Source: RGIG3002 sp045546775
Lineage (GTDB): Bacteria > Bacillota > Clostridia > Lachnospirales > Lachnospiraceae
Length of the DNA: 17,829 nt
Assembly (NCBI GenBank): GCA_045546775.1
Contig: JAZQDM010000094.1
Location: forward strand, 1-17,829
Direction: 5' to 3'
The notes under the pieces: model-generated
Told to the model about the DNA's origin: nothing
The model's database searches: none
The model's input: the letters and a program-made list of their open reading frames with translations, nothing else
In this document: positions 8,056-14,883 of the stretch, piece after piece
How positions within the stretch are numbered: the first letter of the stretch is position 1
How the letters are laid out: every line of letters begins with the position of its first letter
Translations under genes and position numbers: made by a program

Positions 8056-8087
8056 TCTAAAAATTATCTAAAATATTTTCTAAAATA
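8056..8087 (-). promoter_or_regulatory. Three helically phased A/T repeats upstream of the operon promoter
   Basis: The heptamer TTTTAGA (TCTAAAA on the plus strand) starts at 8056, 8067 and 8079, that is 11 and 12 bp apart, about one helical turn. The array begins 10 bp upstream of the -35. It could be an UP element, curved DNA, or a set of activator sites. It also falls within the 3' region of the upstream protease gene's transcript; no convincing terminator for that gene was found. Confidence 0.45.
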
Positions 8088-8135
8088 TATACAGAATGAA
8101 CAGTTTTCATTTTTCAAACCAATATACTCCAAATA

Positions 8136-9881
8136 TTATGGCAAACTTTCCGCCACGCACAACGCCCCGAACCCCACTCTATTGTTCGGATACTCCTCTT
8201 CTCCCCGGATGGGCTTCGCCCCGCGCCGCAAATATGCCTTCACTTTTTCTCCGTACAAAAACGGGTCGTTCCCACGTACAATCCCCCACTCCATCAAAAG
8301 AGCAGCTGCACCGGCCACAAAAGGCGTGGCAAACGAGGTGCCGGTTACCGCCTCGTATCCGCCGCCCACAGACGACGTGGTAATGTTAACACCCGGTGCC
8401 GCCAAATCCGGCTTCACTTCCAACTGAAGCATAGTGCGCGCCAAATTGCCCGTCCCGGCATATCCCCGTCCGGAAAAATCTGCATATGCTTCATAAAATA
8501 CATCATATGCGCCTACCGTTATGACACGCCTTGCTGTGGACGGAATGGTCAACGTAGCCTCGGTTGCCGGCGAAAAAAAGCCGGTCTGTGCATTGCGCAC
8601 CGCACTGCTTGGCAAATAAAAGGAATACGTGCCGACCCGGACGTCTACGGGCACAAGTTCAAACCGCCATACTCCGCTCTCCACATAATAATTCTGCGGC
8701 AAAAAATCAATATAAATTTCCTGATTTACGGAATACGGTGCCGGATCCCCCACGTAAATAAGCAACTGTGTTTCTCTTGTAAAAAACGTATATCTTCCGC
8801 TCGTTTCCAACGGAATCCGAATATTTTCCCCGGAAGGCGCGGTCAATTGGAGCAAAAAATTATCCGTAAAATTTTTCCACAATTGCACATTTAATGCAGT
8901 TTCATAAGCAGCCACCGCAAGCTCCACTACTTGCGTCTGCCTTGCCTGCATAGGAAAGTTTCCGAAAAAGTGGCCTGCCGAAGCGGCTTCATTCCCGCTT
9001 CCGACGCAAATGACACTTCTTCCGACTTCCGATACATTGTCCATAAAGCGTTCCACAAGCGAAGTCCCGTCATGTGCCCCATAGTTGTTGCCAAAGCTCA
9101 AATTTACCGCCACAGGTCTTCCTAATTCCACCGCCCTTTTTATTACGTAAGTCAGCGCCCGCATCAATTCTGTTGTCTTTGGAAAACCACCCGGCCTTGG
9201 TGTCCCCAATTTCACCACAAGCAGCTCACTCTCCGGCGCCATCCCTGCATATAGTCCTTCCGAATTGTTTCCGTTCCCTGCCGCAATGCCTGCGACTGCA
9301 GTGCCGTGCCCCGACGCATCCTCACTGGGAACCAATGTCTTCCTCTGTTCTTCTGTCTCTGCAGCAAGCGCCTCATCAATTTGTTCTTTTGTGTACTCCT
9401 GTTCCAGTGTCTGGTCCCACAAATACAAGATACGCGTTGTTCCGTCCTCCGTGCGAAAATCCATATTCGTATAGTCGATTCCGGAATCGATAATCGCTAC
9501 CAGACAGCCCTTCCCGGTAAGTCCGTTGTTCACGCTCCCCCGCACCGCCGTAGTAACCGGAAACACACAAGACGCTTCCTTTCCGTTGAATACAGAAAAA
9601 AACAATCTTTTTGGTTTTTCAATATATTCAATTTCATTCAGTGCAGCAAGCGCATCCAGCAAGTTTTCCGGCAGCGTCACAATGGCATATCCCGCCAACA
9701 ACTCCTCCACTTGTATCACTTCACTTTGCAACCGTTTCAAATCTCCGTTATATTTCACGATTACTTCCCAAGTTCTGTCGTTTTCGTTGTAACCCACATT
9801 CAGATTTTCCGATTTCCTGCGCTCCTCCTGCGTAGAATTTAATGCAAGATTAAGTAAATTTTCTATTTTTGAATTGTCCAT
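8136..9881 (-). CDS. S8 family subtilisin-like serine protease, Csp-like
   Basis: A 581-residue subtilase with a complete triad: Asp132 (AIIDSGID), His192 (SGHGTAVAG) and Ser516 (GTSFATPFVAG), plus oxyanion Asn297 (GSGNE). Residues about 35-95 look like a prodomain, and an insertion of roughly 150 residues between the oxyanion Asn and the Ser (about 305-450) matches the jelly-roll domain of clostridial Csp proteases. No signal peptide is seen. Csp proteases activate the cortex hydrolase SleC in spore germination; many related clostridial subtilases have no known role, so function is unassigned. I start it at ATG 9881, about 10 nt after GAGG; a GTG two codons earlier (9887) is only 4 nt from that site and less likely. 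By eye its GC is somewhat higher than that of the neighbouring operon. No SleC, GerS or spore gene is in the window. Confidence 0.9.
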   Translation of the reverse strand: MDNSKIENLLNLALNSTQEERRKSENLNVGYNENDRTWEVIVKYNGDLKRLQSEVIQVEELLAGYAIVTLPENLLDALAALNEIEYIEKPKRLFFSVFNGKEASCVFPVTTAVRGSVNNGLTGKGCLVAIIDSGIDYTNMDFRTEDGTTRILYLWDQTLEQEYTKEQIDEALAAETEEQRKTLVPSEDASGHGTAVAGIAAGNGNNSEGLYAGMAPESELLVVKLGTPRPGGFPKTTELMRALTYVIKRAVELGRPVAVNLSFGNNYGAHDGTSLVERFMDNVSEVGRSVICVGSGNEAASAGHFFGNFPMQARQTQVVELAVAAYETALNVQLWKNFTDNFLLQLTAPSGENIRIPLETSGRYTFFTRETQLLIYVGDPAPYSVNQEIYIDFLPQNYYVESGVWRFELVPVDVRVGTYSFYLPSSAVRNAQTGFFSPATEATLTIPSTARRVITVGAYDVFYEAYADFSGRGYAGTGNLARTMLQLEVKPDLAAPGVNITTSSVGGGYEAVTGTSFATPFVAGAAALLMEWGIVRGNDPFLYGEKVKAYLRRGAKPIRGEEEYPNNRVGFGALCVAESLP

Positions 9882-9902
9882 ATGCACAACACCTCTTCCT
9901 TA

Positions 9903-9931
9903 ATTATATGGATTTCTCGTCGAAAGTTGTC
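9903..9931 (-). promoter_or_regulatory. Weak candidate promoter of the S8 protease
   Basis: The minus strand has a perfect TATAAT at 9903-9908, preceded by C so that it also reads CATATAAT, close to the -10 of the mother-cell sigma factor E (CATACAAT). No good -35 is found at 16-18 nt, and no clear sigma-E -35 either. The start would be very near the ribosome binding site. Confidence 0.35.
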
Positions 9932-9960
9932 TTGTCACTCTCATAAAAACGTGGTATACT
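9932..9960 (+). promoter_or_regulatory. Sigma-A promoter of nadABC
   Basis: TTGTCA (9932-9937) is followed after 17 nt by TATACT (9955-9960), with a TGG just before the -10 that fits an extended -10. The predicted start near 9967 leaves a leader of only about 25 nt, too short for a riboswitch. Two copies of ACTCTC (9937-9942 and 9958-9963) lie 21 bp apart across the spacer and the -10 edge. Confidence 0.82.
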
Positions 9961-9991
9961 CTCGATTAATACAGTGAGGGAGGACATGACC

Positions 9992-10900
9992 TTGAACGAA
10001 AAAATCGCCCGTATTGAACAGCTTAAAAAAGAAAAAAATGCTGTTATCATGGCTCATTATTATGTTGCAGACGAAATACAGGACATCGCTGACTACATAG
10101 GAGACTCCTATTATTTGAGCGAATGTGCCACAAAAATAGATGCAGAAGTAATTGTATTTTGTGGCGTTTCCTTTATGGGAGAAAGTGCCAAAATATTAAA
10201 TCCTTCAAAAACGGTGCTTATGCCTGATGAAAGTGCGGATTGTCCTATGGCCCATATGGCTACACTGGAAAGAATTGCAGAAGTCAGACGTTTGTACGAC
10301 GACGTTGCCGTTGTTTGTTATGTAAACTCGACAGCAGAATTAAAAACTGCCTCCGATGTGTGTGTAACATCCGCCAACGCATTAAAAATCGTACAGGCGC
10401 TTCCTAATAAAAACATCTTTTTTATTCCGGACCAGAATCTTGCGCACTACGTGGCAAGCAAACTTCCGGAAAAGAACTTTATCTTTAACGACGGATTCTG
10501 CCATGTGCACCACTCCATCACAGTCGATGAATTGCTTGAGGCAAAAAAAGCCCATCCGCATGCAGAAGTACTCGTACACCCGGAATGCAAACCGGAAGTT
10601 ACCGCTCTTGCAGACTACACCGGAAGTACATCCGGCATTATTACCTATACGGAAGGCAGCTCTGCAAACGAATTTATTGTTGTGACAGAACTTGGTGTCA
10701 TGCATGAGTTGAAAAAGCGCAATCCGGACAAGCACTTTTTTGCTGCCGGCAATATGCAGATTTGCTCCAACATGAAGAAAATTACTTTAGATAAAATTAT
10801 TTCCGCGTTAGAACATAACGCTCCCGCTGTTTCGTTGCCGGAAGATTTTATGAATCAGGCAAGAAAACCTATGGAACGCATGCTGGAGCTTGCAAAATAA
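9992..10900 (+). CDS. nadA: Quinolinate synthase A
   Basis: NadA condenses iminoaspartate with dihydroxyacetone phosphate to give quinolinate, the second step of de novo NAD synthesis, using a 4Fe-4S cluster. With a TTG start at 9992 the protein has 302 residues. The three cluster cysteines are Cys84 (SADCPMAH), Cys170 (GFCHVHH) and Cys258 (MQICSNMK), at the spacing seen in the Thermotoga enzyme. MAHYY near the N-terminus and HPEC and STSG motifs are also present. Start choice: GGAGG at 9979-9983 lies 8 nt before the TTG but only 2 nt before an in-frame ATG at 9986, and a GTG at 9974 lies upstream of it; the TTG protein begins like other NadA proteins. First gene of nadABC, 14 nt before nadB. 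Confidence 0.96.
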   Translation: MNEKIARIEQLKKEKNAVIMAHYYVADEIQDIADYIGDSYYLSECATKIDAEVIVFCGVSFMGESAKILNPSKTVLMPDESADCPMAHMATLERIAEVRRLYDDVAVVCYVNSTAELKTASDVCVTSANALKIVQALPNKNIFFIPDQNLAHYVASKLPEKNFIFNDGFCHVHHSITVDELLEAKKAHPHAEVLVHPECKPEVTALADYTGSTSGIITYTEGSSANEFIVVTELGVMHELKKRNPDKHFFAAGNMQICSNMKKITLDKIISALEHNAPAVSLPEDFMNQARKPMERMLELAK

Positions 10901-10914
10901 CAGAGGATACGAAA

Positions 10915-12240
10915 ATGAAAAATACTTATGATGTCATTGTTGTTGGTTGTGGTGTTGCAGGTTGCTTTGCCGCACTCCACCTTCCAAATGACTTAAAAGT
11001 TTTAATGCTTTCCAAAGGAGACTTGGAAGAAAGCGACTCATTTCTTGCACAAGGCGGTATTTGTGTCCAAAAAGACGACGACGATTATGACAGTTTTTTT
11101 GAAGATACGCTCCGCGCAGGACATTATGAAAACCGAAAAGAATCCGTTGATATGATGATTCGTTGTTCCAGAGACGTCATTACTGAACTTGAGCAGTACG
11201 GCGTTTCTTTTATGAAAGAAAACGGACAGTATGTCTACACAAAAGAGGGCGCACATTCCACGAACCGGATTCTGTATCACGATGATATTACCGGCGAAGA
11301 AATCACAAAGAATTTGCTCTCCGCCGTGCAGAAACGGGATAATATCACAATTTTGTGTCATACGACGATGGTCGACTTATTGTGTCACGACAATATATGC
11401 GACGGAGTTGTCGTTCAAACAAAAGACGGCCACATTCATCCGATTTTTGCAAGTAACATTTTGCTTGCCTGTGGCGGCATTGGCGGTATCTATGAAAATT
11501 CCACCAATTTCCCGCTCTTGACCGGCGACGCCGTTGCACTTGCCCTGAAACATCATATTCAGCTGGAACATATCGATTACGTACAAATACACCCTACCAC
11601 GTTGTATTCCACAAAAAAGGAACGCCGCTTCTTAATTTCCGAATCGGTACGTGGCGAAGGTGCTGTACTATATGACAAAAACGGCGAACGCTTTGTAAAC
11701 GAACTGCTCCCGCGAGACGTCGTCTCCAAAGCGATTCACGAACAAATGGAAAAAGACGGAACAGATTTTGTATGGCTCTCCATGCAGACCATTACCGATA
11801 TGGACGTCACGAAACGCTTTCCCAATATTTGCAAGCGTTGCCTCGCAGAAGGCTTTGATGTCAAAAAGGACTGGATTCCTGTCGTTCCTGCCCAACACTA
11901 TTTTATGGGCGGTATACAGGTAGATTTGGACAGCAAAACTTCCATGAAACATCTTTATGCTGCCGGCGAAACATGCTGCAACGGAGTACACGGTGCGAAC
12001 CGCCTGGCCAGCAACTCCCTTTTGGAAAGTCTTGTATTTGCAAAAAATGCTGCGCTCCACATGACCAGTCAAGTAGCAGATGCAGAACGCTTTGCCGAAC
12101 GAACTGCTTATTCTCCAGAACAACTGGAAACTTTTTATCATATAAATTTTGATGGGTATAACGATTTGGACGCGTTGGAAGAACAACATAAACAGGCAAT
12201 TTTTGCTGAAATGGAACGACAACGCAATTTGCACAAATAA
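10915..12240 (+). CDS. nadB: L-aspartate oxidase
   Basis: NadB is an FAD enzyme that oxidises L-aspartate to iminoaspartate, the unstable substrate of NadA. The 441-residue protein has the dinucleotide-binding GCGVAG (11-16), the FAD-contact SFLAQGGI (42-49), the active-site region HPTTLY, RGEGAVLYD, AQHYFMGGI, and the C-terminal FAD loop GVHGANRLASNSLLE. In anaerobes the re-oxidant is probably fumarate, since related flavoproteins are fumarate reductases. It is shorter than the roughly 530-residue E. coli enzyme, mainly through loss of most of the C-terminal helical domain. AGAGGAT precedes the ATG at good spacing. The stop codon lies 21 nt before nadC. Confidence 0.96.
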   Translation: MKNTYDVIVVGCGVAGCFAALHLPNDLKVLMLSKGDLEESDSFLAQGGICVQKDDDDYDSFFEDTLRAGHYENRKESVDMMIRCSRDVITELEQYGVSFMKENGQYVYTKEGAHSTNRILYHDDITGEEITKNLLSAVQKRDNITILCHTTMVDLLCHDNICDGVVVQTKDGHIHPIFASNILLACGGIGGIYENSTNFPLLTGDAVALALKHHIQLEHIDYVQIHPTTLYSTKKERRFLISESVRGEGAVLYDKNGERFVNELLPRDVVSKAIHEQMEKDGTDFVWLSMQTITDMDVTKRFPNICKRCLAEGFDVKKDWIPVVPAQHYFMGGIQVDLDSKTSMKHLYAAGETCCNGVHGANRLASNSLLESLVFAKNAALHMTSQVADAERFAERTAYSPEQLETFYHINFDGYNDLDALEEQHKQAIFAEMERQRNLHK

Positions 12241-12261
12241 CCATTTTGAAAGGAAAATGAG

Positions 12262-13113
12262 ATGAATCCGATTACAGAAAAATTGAACGTAGATAATTTG
12301 ATTTTAATGGCTTTGCAGGAAGACATTTCCAGCGAGGACGTAACAACAAATGCCGTGATGCGAAAAGCACAAGCCGGAACTGCCCAGTTGATTTGCAAGC
12401 AGGATGGTATCATTGCAGGACTTGACGTGTTTAAACGCGTGTTTGAATTGCTGGATGAGACAACTGAAGTTTTGATGTACTGCAAAGACGGTGACCGCGT
12501 AAAAAACGGCGATTTGCTTGCAGAAGTAAACGGAGATATCCGCGTACTTTTGTCCGGCGAACGTACGGCTTTGAACTATTTACAACGCATGAGCGGTATC
12601 GCTACTTATACAAGAAATGTGGCTGATTTGCTGGAAGGCAGCAAAACAAAACTGTTAGACACAAGAAAAACGACTCCCAATATGCGCATTTTTGAAAAAT
12701 ATGCTGTAAAAGTAGGCGGCGGTCACAATCACCGCTACAATCTTTCTGACGGCGTTTTAATCAAAGACAACCACATTGGTGCAGCCGGCAGTGTTGCAAA
12801 TGCAGTCAAAATGGCAAAGGAATATGCTCCGTTTGTCCGCAAAATTGAAGTGGAAGTGGAAAACCTGGACATGTTGCAGGAAGCTTTGGATGCCGGTGCA
12901 GACATCATTATGCTCGACAACATGAGCACCGAAGACATGAAAAAAGCAGTGGAAATGGTAGCCGGCAAAGCCGAAACCGAATGCTCCGGCAACATTACAA
13001 AAGAAAACATCCAAAAGATTATCGATATCGGTGCGGATTATGTTTCCAGTGGTGCCCTCACCCACTCCGCTCCCATCTTGGACGTTTCCTTAAAAAACTT
13101 ACATGCAATCTGA
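12262..13113 (+). CDS. nadC: Nicotinate-nucleotide pyrophosphorylase (quinolinate phosphoribosyltransferase)
   Basis: NadC joins quinolinate with phosphoribosyl pyrophosphate and releases carbon dioxide to give nicotinate mononucleotide, closing the de novo branch begun by NadB and NadA. The 283 residues match the usual family length. Conserved parts are Glu100-Arg101 with NYLQRMSGIAT, DTRKTTP (133-139), GGGHNHRYNLSD around His155 and His157, and KDNH (168-171), which line the quinolinate and phosphate pockets. AAAGGA precedes the ATG. It is the last gene of the operon and is followed by a two-way terminator. Confidence 0.97.
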   Translation: MNPITEKLNVDNLILMALQEDISSEDVTTNAVMRKAQAGTAQLICKQDGIIAGLDVFKRVFELLDETTEVLMYCKDGDRVKNGDLLAEVNGDIRVLLSGERTALNYLQRMSGIATYTRNVADLLEGSKTKLLDTRKTTPNMRIFEKYAVKVGGGHNHRYNLSDGVLIKDNHIGAAGSVANAVKMAKEYAPFVRKIEVEVENLDMLQEALDAGADIIMLDNMSTEDMKKAVEMVAGKAETECSGNITKENIQKIIDIGADYVSSGALTHSAPILDVSLKNLHAI

Positions 13114-13134
13114 ACATTATACTTAGTTGAACTT

Positions 13135-13164
13135 AAAAATCGTCATCCGCGGATGACTATTTTT
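13135..13164. terminator. Bidirectional terminator between nadC and cysK
   Basis: A 16-bp perfect palindrome (13142-13157, 6-bp stem with a CGCG loop) is flanked by AAAAAT on the left and ATTTTT on the right. These pair to extend the stem across one C-T mismatch. Both strands therefore end in a T-rich tract, and the element sits between two convergent genes, so it can end both transcripts. Confidence 0.9.
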
Positions 13165-13175
13165 GTATCTCGTTT

Positions 13176-14105
13176 TTATGCAAATAAATCAGTAGACAAA
13201 TATCTTTCGCCTGTATCCGGCAAAAGTACAACAATGTTTTTCCCTTTGTTTTCCGGCCTCTTCGCCAATTCTGTTGCCGCATACAGTGCTGCGCCCGAGG
13301 AAATACCAACTAGGATACCATCTGTTTTGGCCACTTCTCTCGCCGCGTTATATGCGTCATCATTTTCCACGGTAATGATTTCATCCACAACGGACAAATC
13401 CATGACACCCGGTACAAATCCTGCACCGATTCCCTGAATTTTGTGAGCACCTGCTTTTCCGCCGGATAATACCGGAGAACTTGCCGGCTCTACCGCAACA
13501 ATTTTGATATCCGGATTTTTTTCTTTCAATGCCGCACCATTTCCGGAAACCGTTCCGCCGGTACCTGCACCTGCAACAAAAATATCTACTTTTCCATCTG
13601 TATCGCGCCATATTTCCTGCGCCGTTGTCTTTTTATGCGCCTCCGGATTTGCCATATTTTCAAACTGTTGCGTGATAATGGCATTTCCATATTCCTTTTG
13701 CAATTCTTCCGCTTTTTTGATTGCTCCGGCCATGCCTTCCGCACCCGGTGTCAAAACTACCTCTGCGCCCAATGCCGCAACAATTCTTCTTCTCTCAATA
13801 CTCATCGTCTCCGGCATCGTCAAAATAAGACGCAACCCTTTTGTAGCCGCCACAAATGCAAGGCCAATTCCGGTATTGCCGCTAGTCGGCTCAATGATAA
13901 CCGTATCCTGATTAATTTTCCCTTGCGCGATGCCTTCTTCTATCATCGCAAAAGCAACTCTGTCTTTAACACTTCCGAGTGGATTAAAATACTCCACTTT
14001 CGCAATCAACGTAGCCAAAAGTCCGTTCTTTTTTTCATAATTTGTAAGTTCCACCAATGGTGTGTTACCAATCAATTCTGTCAAGTTTTTTGCAATTTTA
14101 CCCAT
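13176..14105 (-). CDS. cysK: Cysteine synthase A (O-acetylserine thiol-lyase)
   Basis: CysK makes L-cysteine from O-acetyl-L-serine and sulfide with pyridoxal phosphate. In the 309-residue form the cofactor lysine is Lys47 (NPLGSVKDR), the substrate loop is TSGNTG (74-79), the phosphate-binding loop is GTGGT (181-185), and the C-terminus has PDTGERYLST. I start at ATG 14105, which follows AAAGGA at suitable spacing; an ATG seven codons upstream (14126) lies before that ribosome binding site. It lies 33 nt after the Rrf2 regulator gene on the same strand, so the two are very likely one transcript. In Bacillus and Staphylococcus CysK also binds the Rrf2 protein CymR and reports cysteine status. 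The pair here could work the same way. Confidence 0.96.
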   Translation of the reverse strand: MGKIAKNLTELIGNTPLVELTNYEKKNGLLATLIAKVEYFNPLGSVKDRVAFAMIEEGIAQGKINQDTVIIEPTSGNTGIGLAFVAATKGLRLILTMPETMSIERRRIVAALGAEVVLTPGAEGMAGAIKKAEELQKEYGNAIITQQFENMANPEAHKKTTAQEIWRDTDGKVDIFVAGAGTGGTVSGNGAALKEKNPDIKIVAVEPASSPVLSGGKAGAHKIQGIGAGFVPGVMDLSVVDEIITVENDDAYNAAREVAKTDGILVGISSGAALYAATELAKRPENKGKNIVVLLPDTGERYLSTDLFA

Positions 14106-14138
14106 TTGTCCAATCCTTTCTGTCATACCTAAAATGCA

Positions 14139-14561
14139 TCAACTATTTTTATTCTTCTGCCAGTCTATCAAATCCTGCAATGTCACACTGTTTACAACAT
14201 CTTCCACCGCCTGATAAACTTTTTCCCAAAGCGGAAGCGTAATACAGTCTTCCTTTCTCTCGCACATATTTGTCTCATCTTCCAAGCAGGCAACCGGACA
14301 CAATTTTCCCTCTGTCAAACGAAGTATACTCCCTACTGTATATTCATTTGGTTTCTTCACAAGATGATAGCCTCCTTGCGGTCCTCTCAAACTTTTTACA
14401 AAACCTGCTTTTACCAGGACAGATACAATCTGTTCTAAATATTTATCCGAAATTTCTTGACGGTTCGCGATTTCTTTTATTCGCACCGGATCATAATTCT
14501 CATGAATTGCTAAATCCAACATTAATCTCAGTGCATATCTTCCCTTTGTTGAAATTTTCAT
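14139..14561 (-). CDS. Rrf2-family transcriptional regulator (CymR/IscR type)
   Basis: A 140-residue regulator with the Rrf2 start MKISTKGRYALR, a winged helix-turn-helix with recognition segment ISDKYLEQIVSVL (37-49), and the wing SLRGPQGGY (57-65). The linker carries four cysteines, Cys88, Cys92, Cys100 and Cys106. Three of them (92, 100, 106) are placed like the Fe-S ligands of IscR, so Fe-S sensing is possible. Classic CymR has no such set. Its position before cysK points to control of cysteine or Fe-S metabolism. A GAGGT ribosome binding site precedes the ATG at 14561. A consensus promoter and candidate operator lie upstream, which suggests autoregulation. Whether it acts as CymR, IscR or a blend of both cannot be settled here. 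Confidence 0.92.
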   Translation of the reverse strand: MKISTKGRYALRLMLDLAIHENYDPVRIKEIANRQEISDKYLEQIVSVLVKAGFVKSLRGPQGGYHLVKKPNEYTVGSILRLTEGKLCPVACLEDETNMCERKEDCITLPLWEKVYQAVEDVVNSVTLQDLIDWQKNKNS

Positions 14562-14583
14562 TGTTCTACCTCTTTTTAATTTC

Positions 14584-14619
14584 CTATCTAAATAGTATGA
14601 TACATTTTACTTCATCATA
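14584..14619 (-). promoter_or_regulatory. Candidate autoregulatory operator of the Rrf2-cysK operon
   Basis: Two overlapping symmetric signals lie over the -10 and start region. One is CTATCTAAATAG (14584-14595), next to the minus-strand ATAGGAAATTA, which resembles the right half of the CymR box (ATMGGAATTA) with one extra A. The other is TATGAT (14596-14601) and ATCATA (14614-14619), a perfect 6-bp inverted repeat with a 12-bp spacer, in which the right arm is the -10 hexamer itself. A protein bound at either would block transcription. Confidence 0.42.
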
Positions 14620-14642
14620 TCTTGTTTATTCCTACACGTCAA
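14614..14642 (-). promoter_or_regulatory. Sigma-A promoter of the Rrf2-cysK operon
   Basis: On the minus strand TTGACG (14637-14642) is followed after 17 nt by TATGAT (14614-14619). Predicted start near 14607, giving a leader of about 45 nt. Confidence 0.87.
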
Positions 14643-14653
14643 CCGCAAATAAA

Positions 14654-14694
14654 ATATTGCTATTTTTGGATTATTTTATCCAATTTTGCAATAT
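14654..14694. promoter_or_regulatory. 41-bp nested inverted repeat in the divergent intergenic region
   Basis: Outer arms ATATTGC (14654-14660) and GCAATAT (14688-14694) are perfect, inner arms TTGGAT (14666-14671) and ATCCAA (14678-14683) are perfect, and the two pairs share nearly the same centre with internal loops of 5 and 4 nt. It lies 11 bp upstream of the Rrf2 -35 and well upstream of the AraC gene promoter. It could be a site for a tetramer or two dimers. The lack of a strong T tract argues against a terminator. Confidence 0.5.
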
Positions 14695-14798
14695 CGTATT
14701 ATTTCAGCGTATCAAAACAGCCATTCTACGTTTGTTCCGCCATTAATCTGCTACTATATTTTTATTTTTAGTTTGTAAATGGTAATATCGTACTATTT
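14690..14798 (+). repeat. 15-bp near-perfect direct repeat, candidate AraC-type binding sites
   Basis: AATATCGTATTATTT (14690-14704) and AATATCGTACTATTT (14784-14798) match at 14 of 15 positions in the same orientation, 94 bp apart (about nine helical turns). The second copy ends 4 bp before the -35 of the AraC gene promoter, the usual place for an AraC-type activator site. The rest of the 14562-14883 intergenic stretch holds the two promoters, the Rrf2 operator candidate and the nested dyad; I see no gene in it. Confidence 0.5.
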
Positions 14799-14802
14799 TT
14801 TG

Positions 14803-14831
14803 TTGATTACTGAAAATTAAAGTTGTATAAT
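14803..14831 (+). promoter_or_regulatory. Sigma-A promoter of the AraC-family gene
   Basis: TTGATT (14803-14808) is followed after 17 nt by a perfect TATAAT (14826-14831). The start near 14838 leaves a leader of about 45 nt with a full AAAGGAGG (14866-14873) 10 nt before the ATG. Confidence 0.87.
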
Positions 14832-14883
14832 GACATTATATTAACCGTATATTGACTATCTTGATAAAGGAGGGGAACCGGAC

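Noticed and set aside
8080..8120. A terminator after the S8 protease
   Set aside because: The only hairpin (AATGAA/TTCATT, 8096-8112) has a 6-bp AT-rich stem and no T tract right after it in the direction of transcription.
9306..9842. A 178-residue plus-strand frame inside the protease region
   Set aside because: It is antisense to a protease with all catalytic motifs and has no family features.
14270..14746. A plus-strand frame spanning the Rrf2 gene and the intergenic region
   Set aside because: It is antisense to the Rrf2 gene, has no ribosome binding site, and crosses two well-formed promoter elements.
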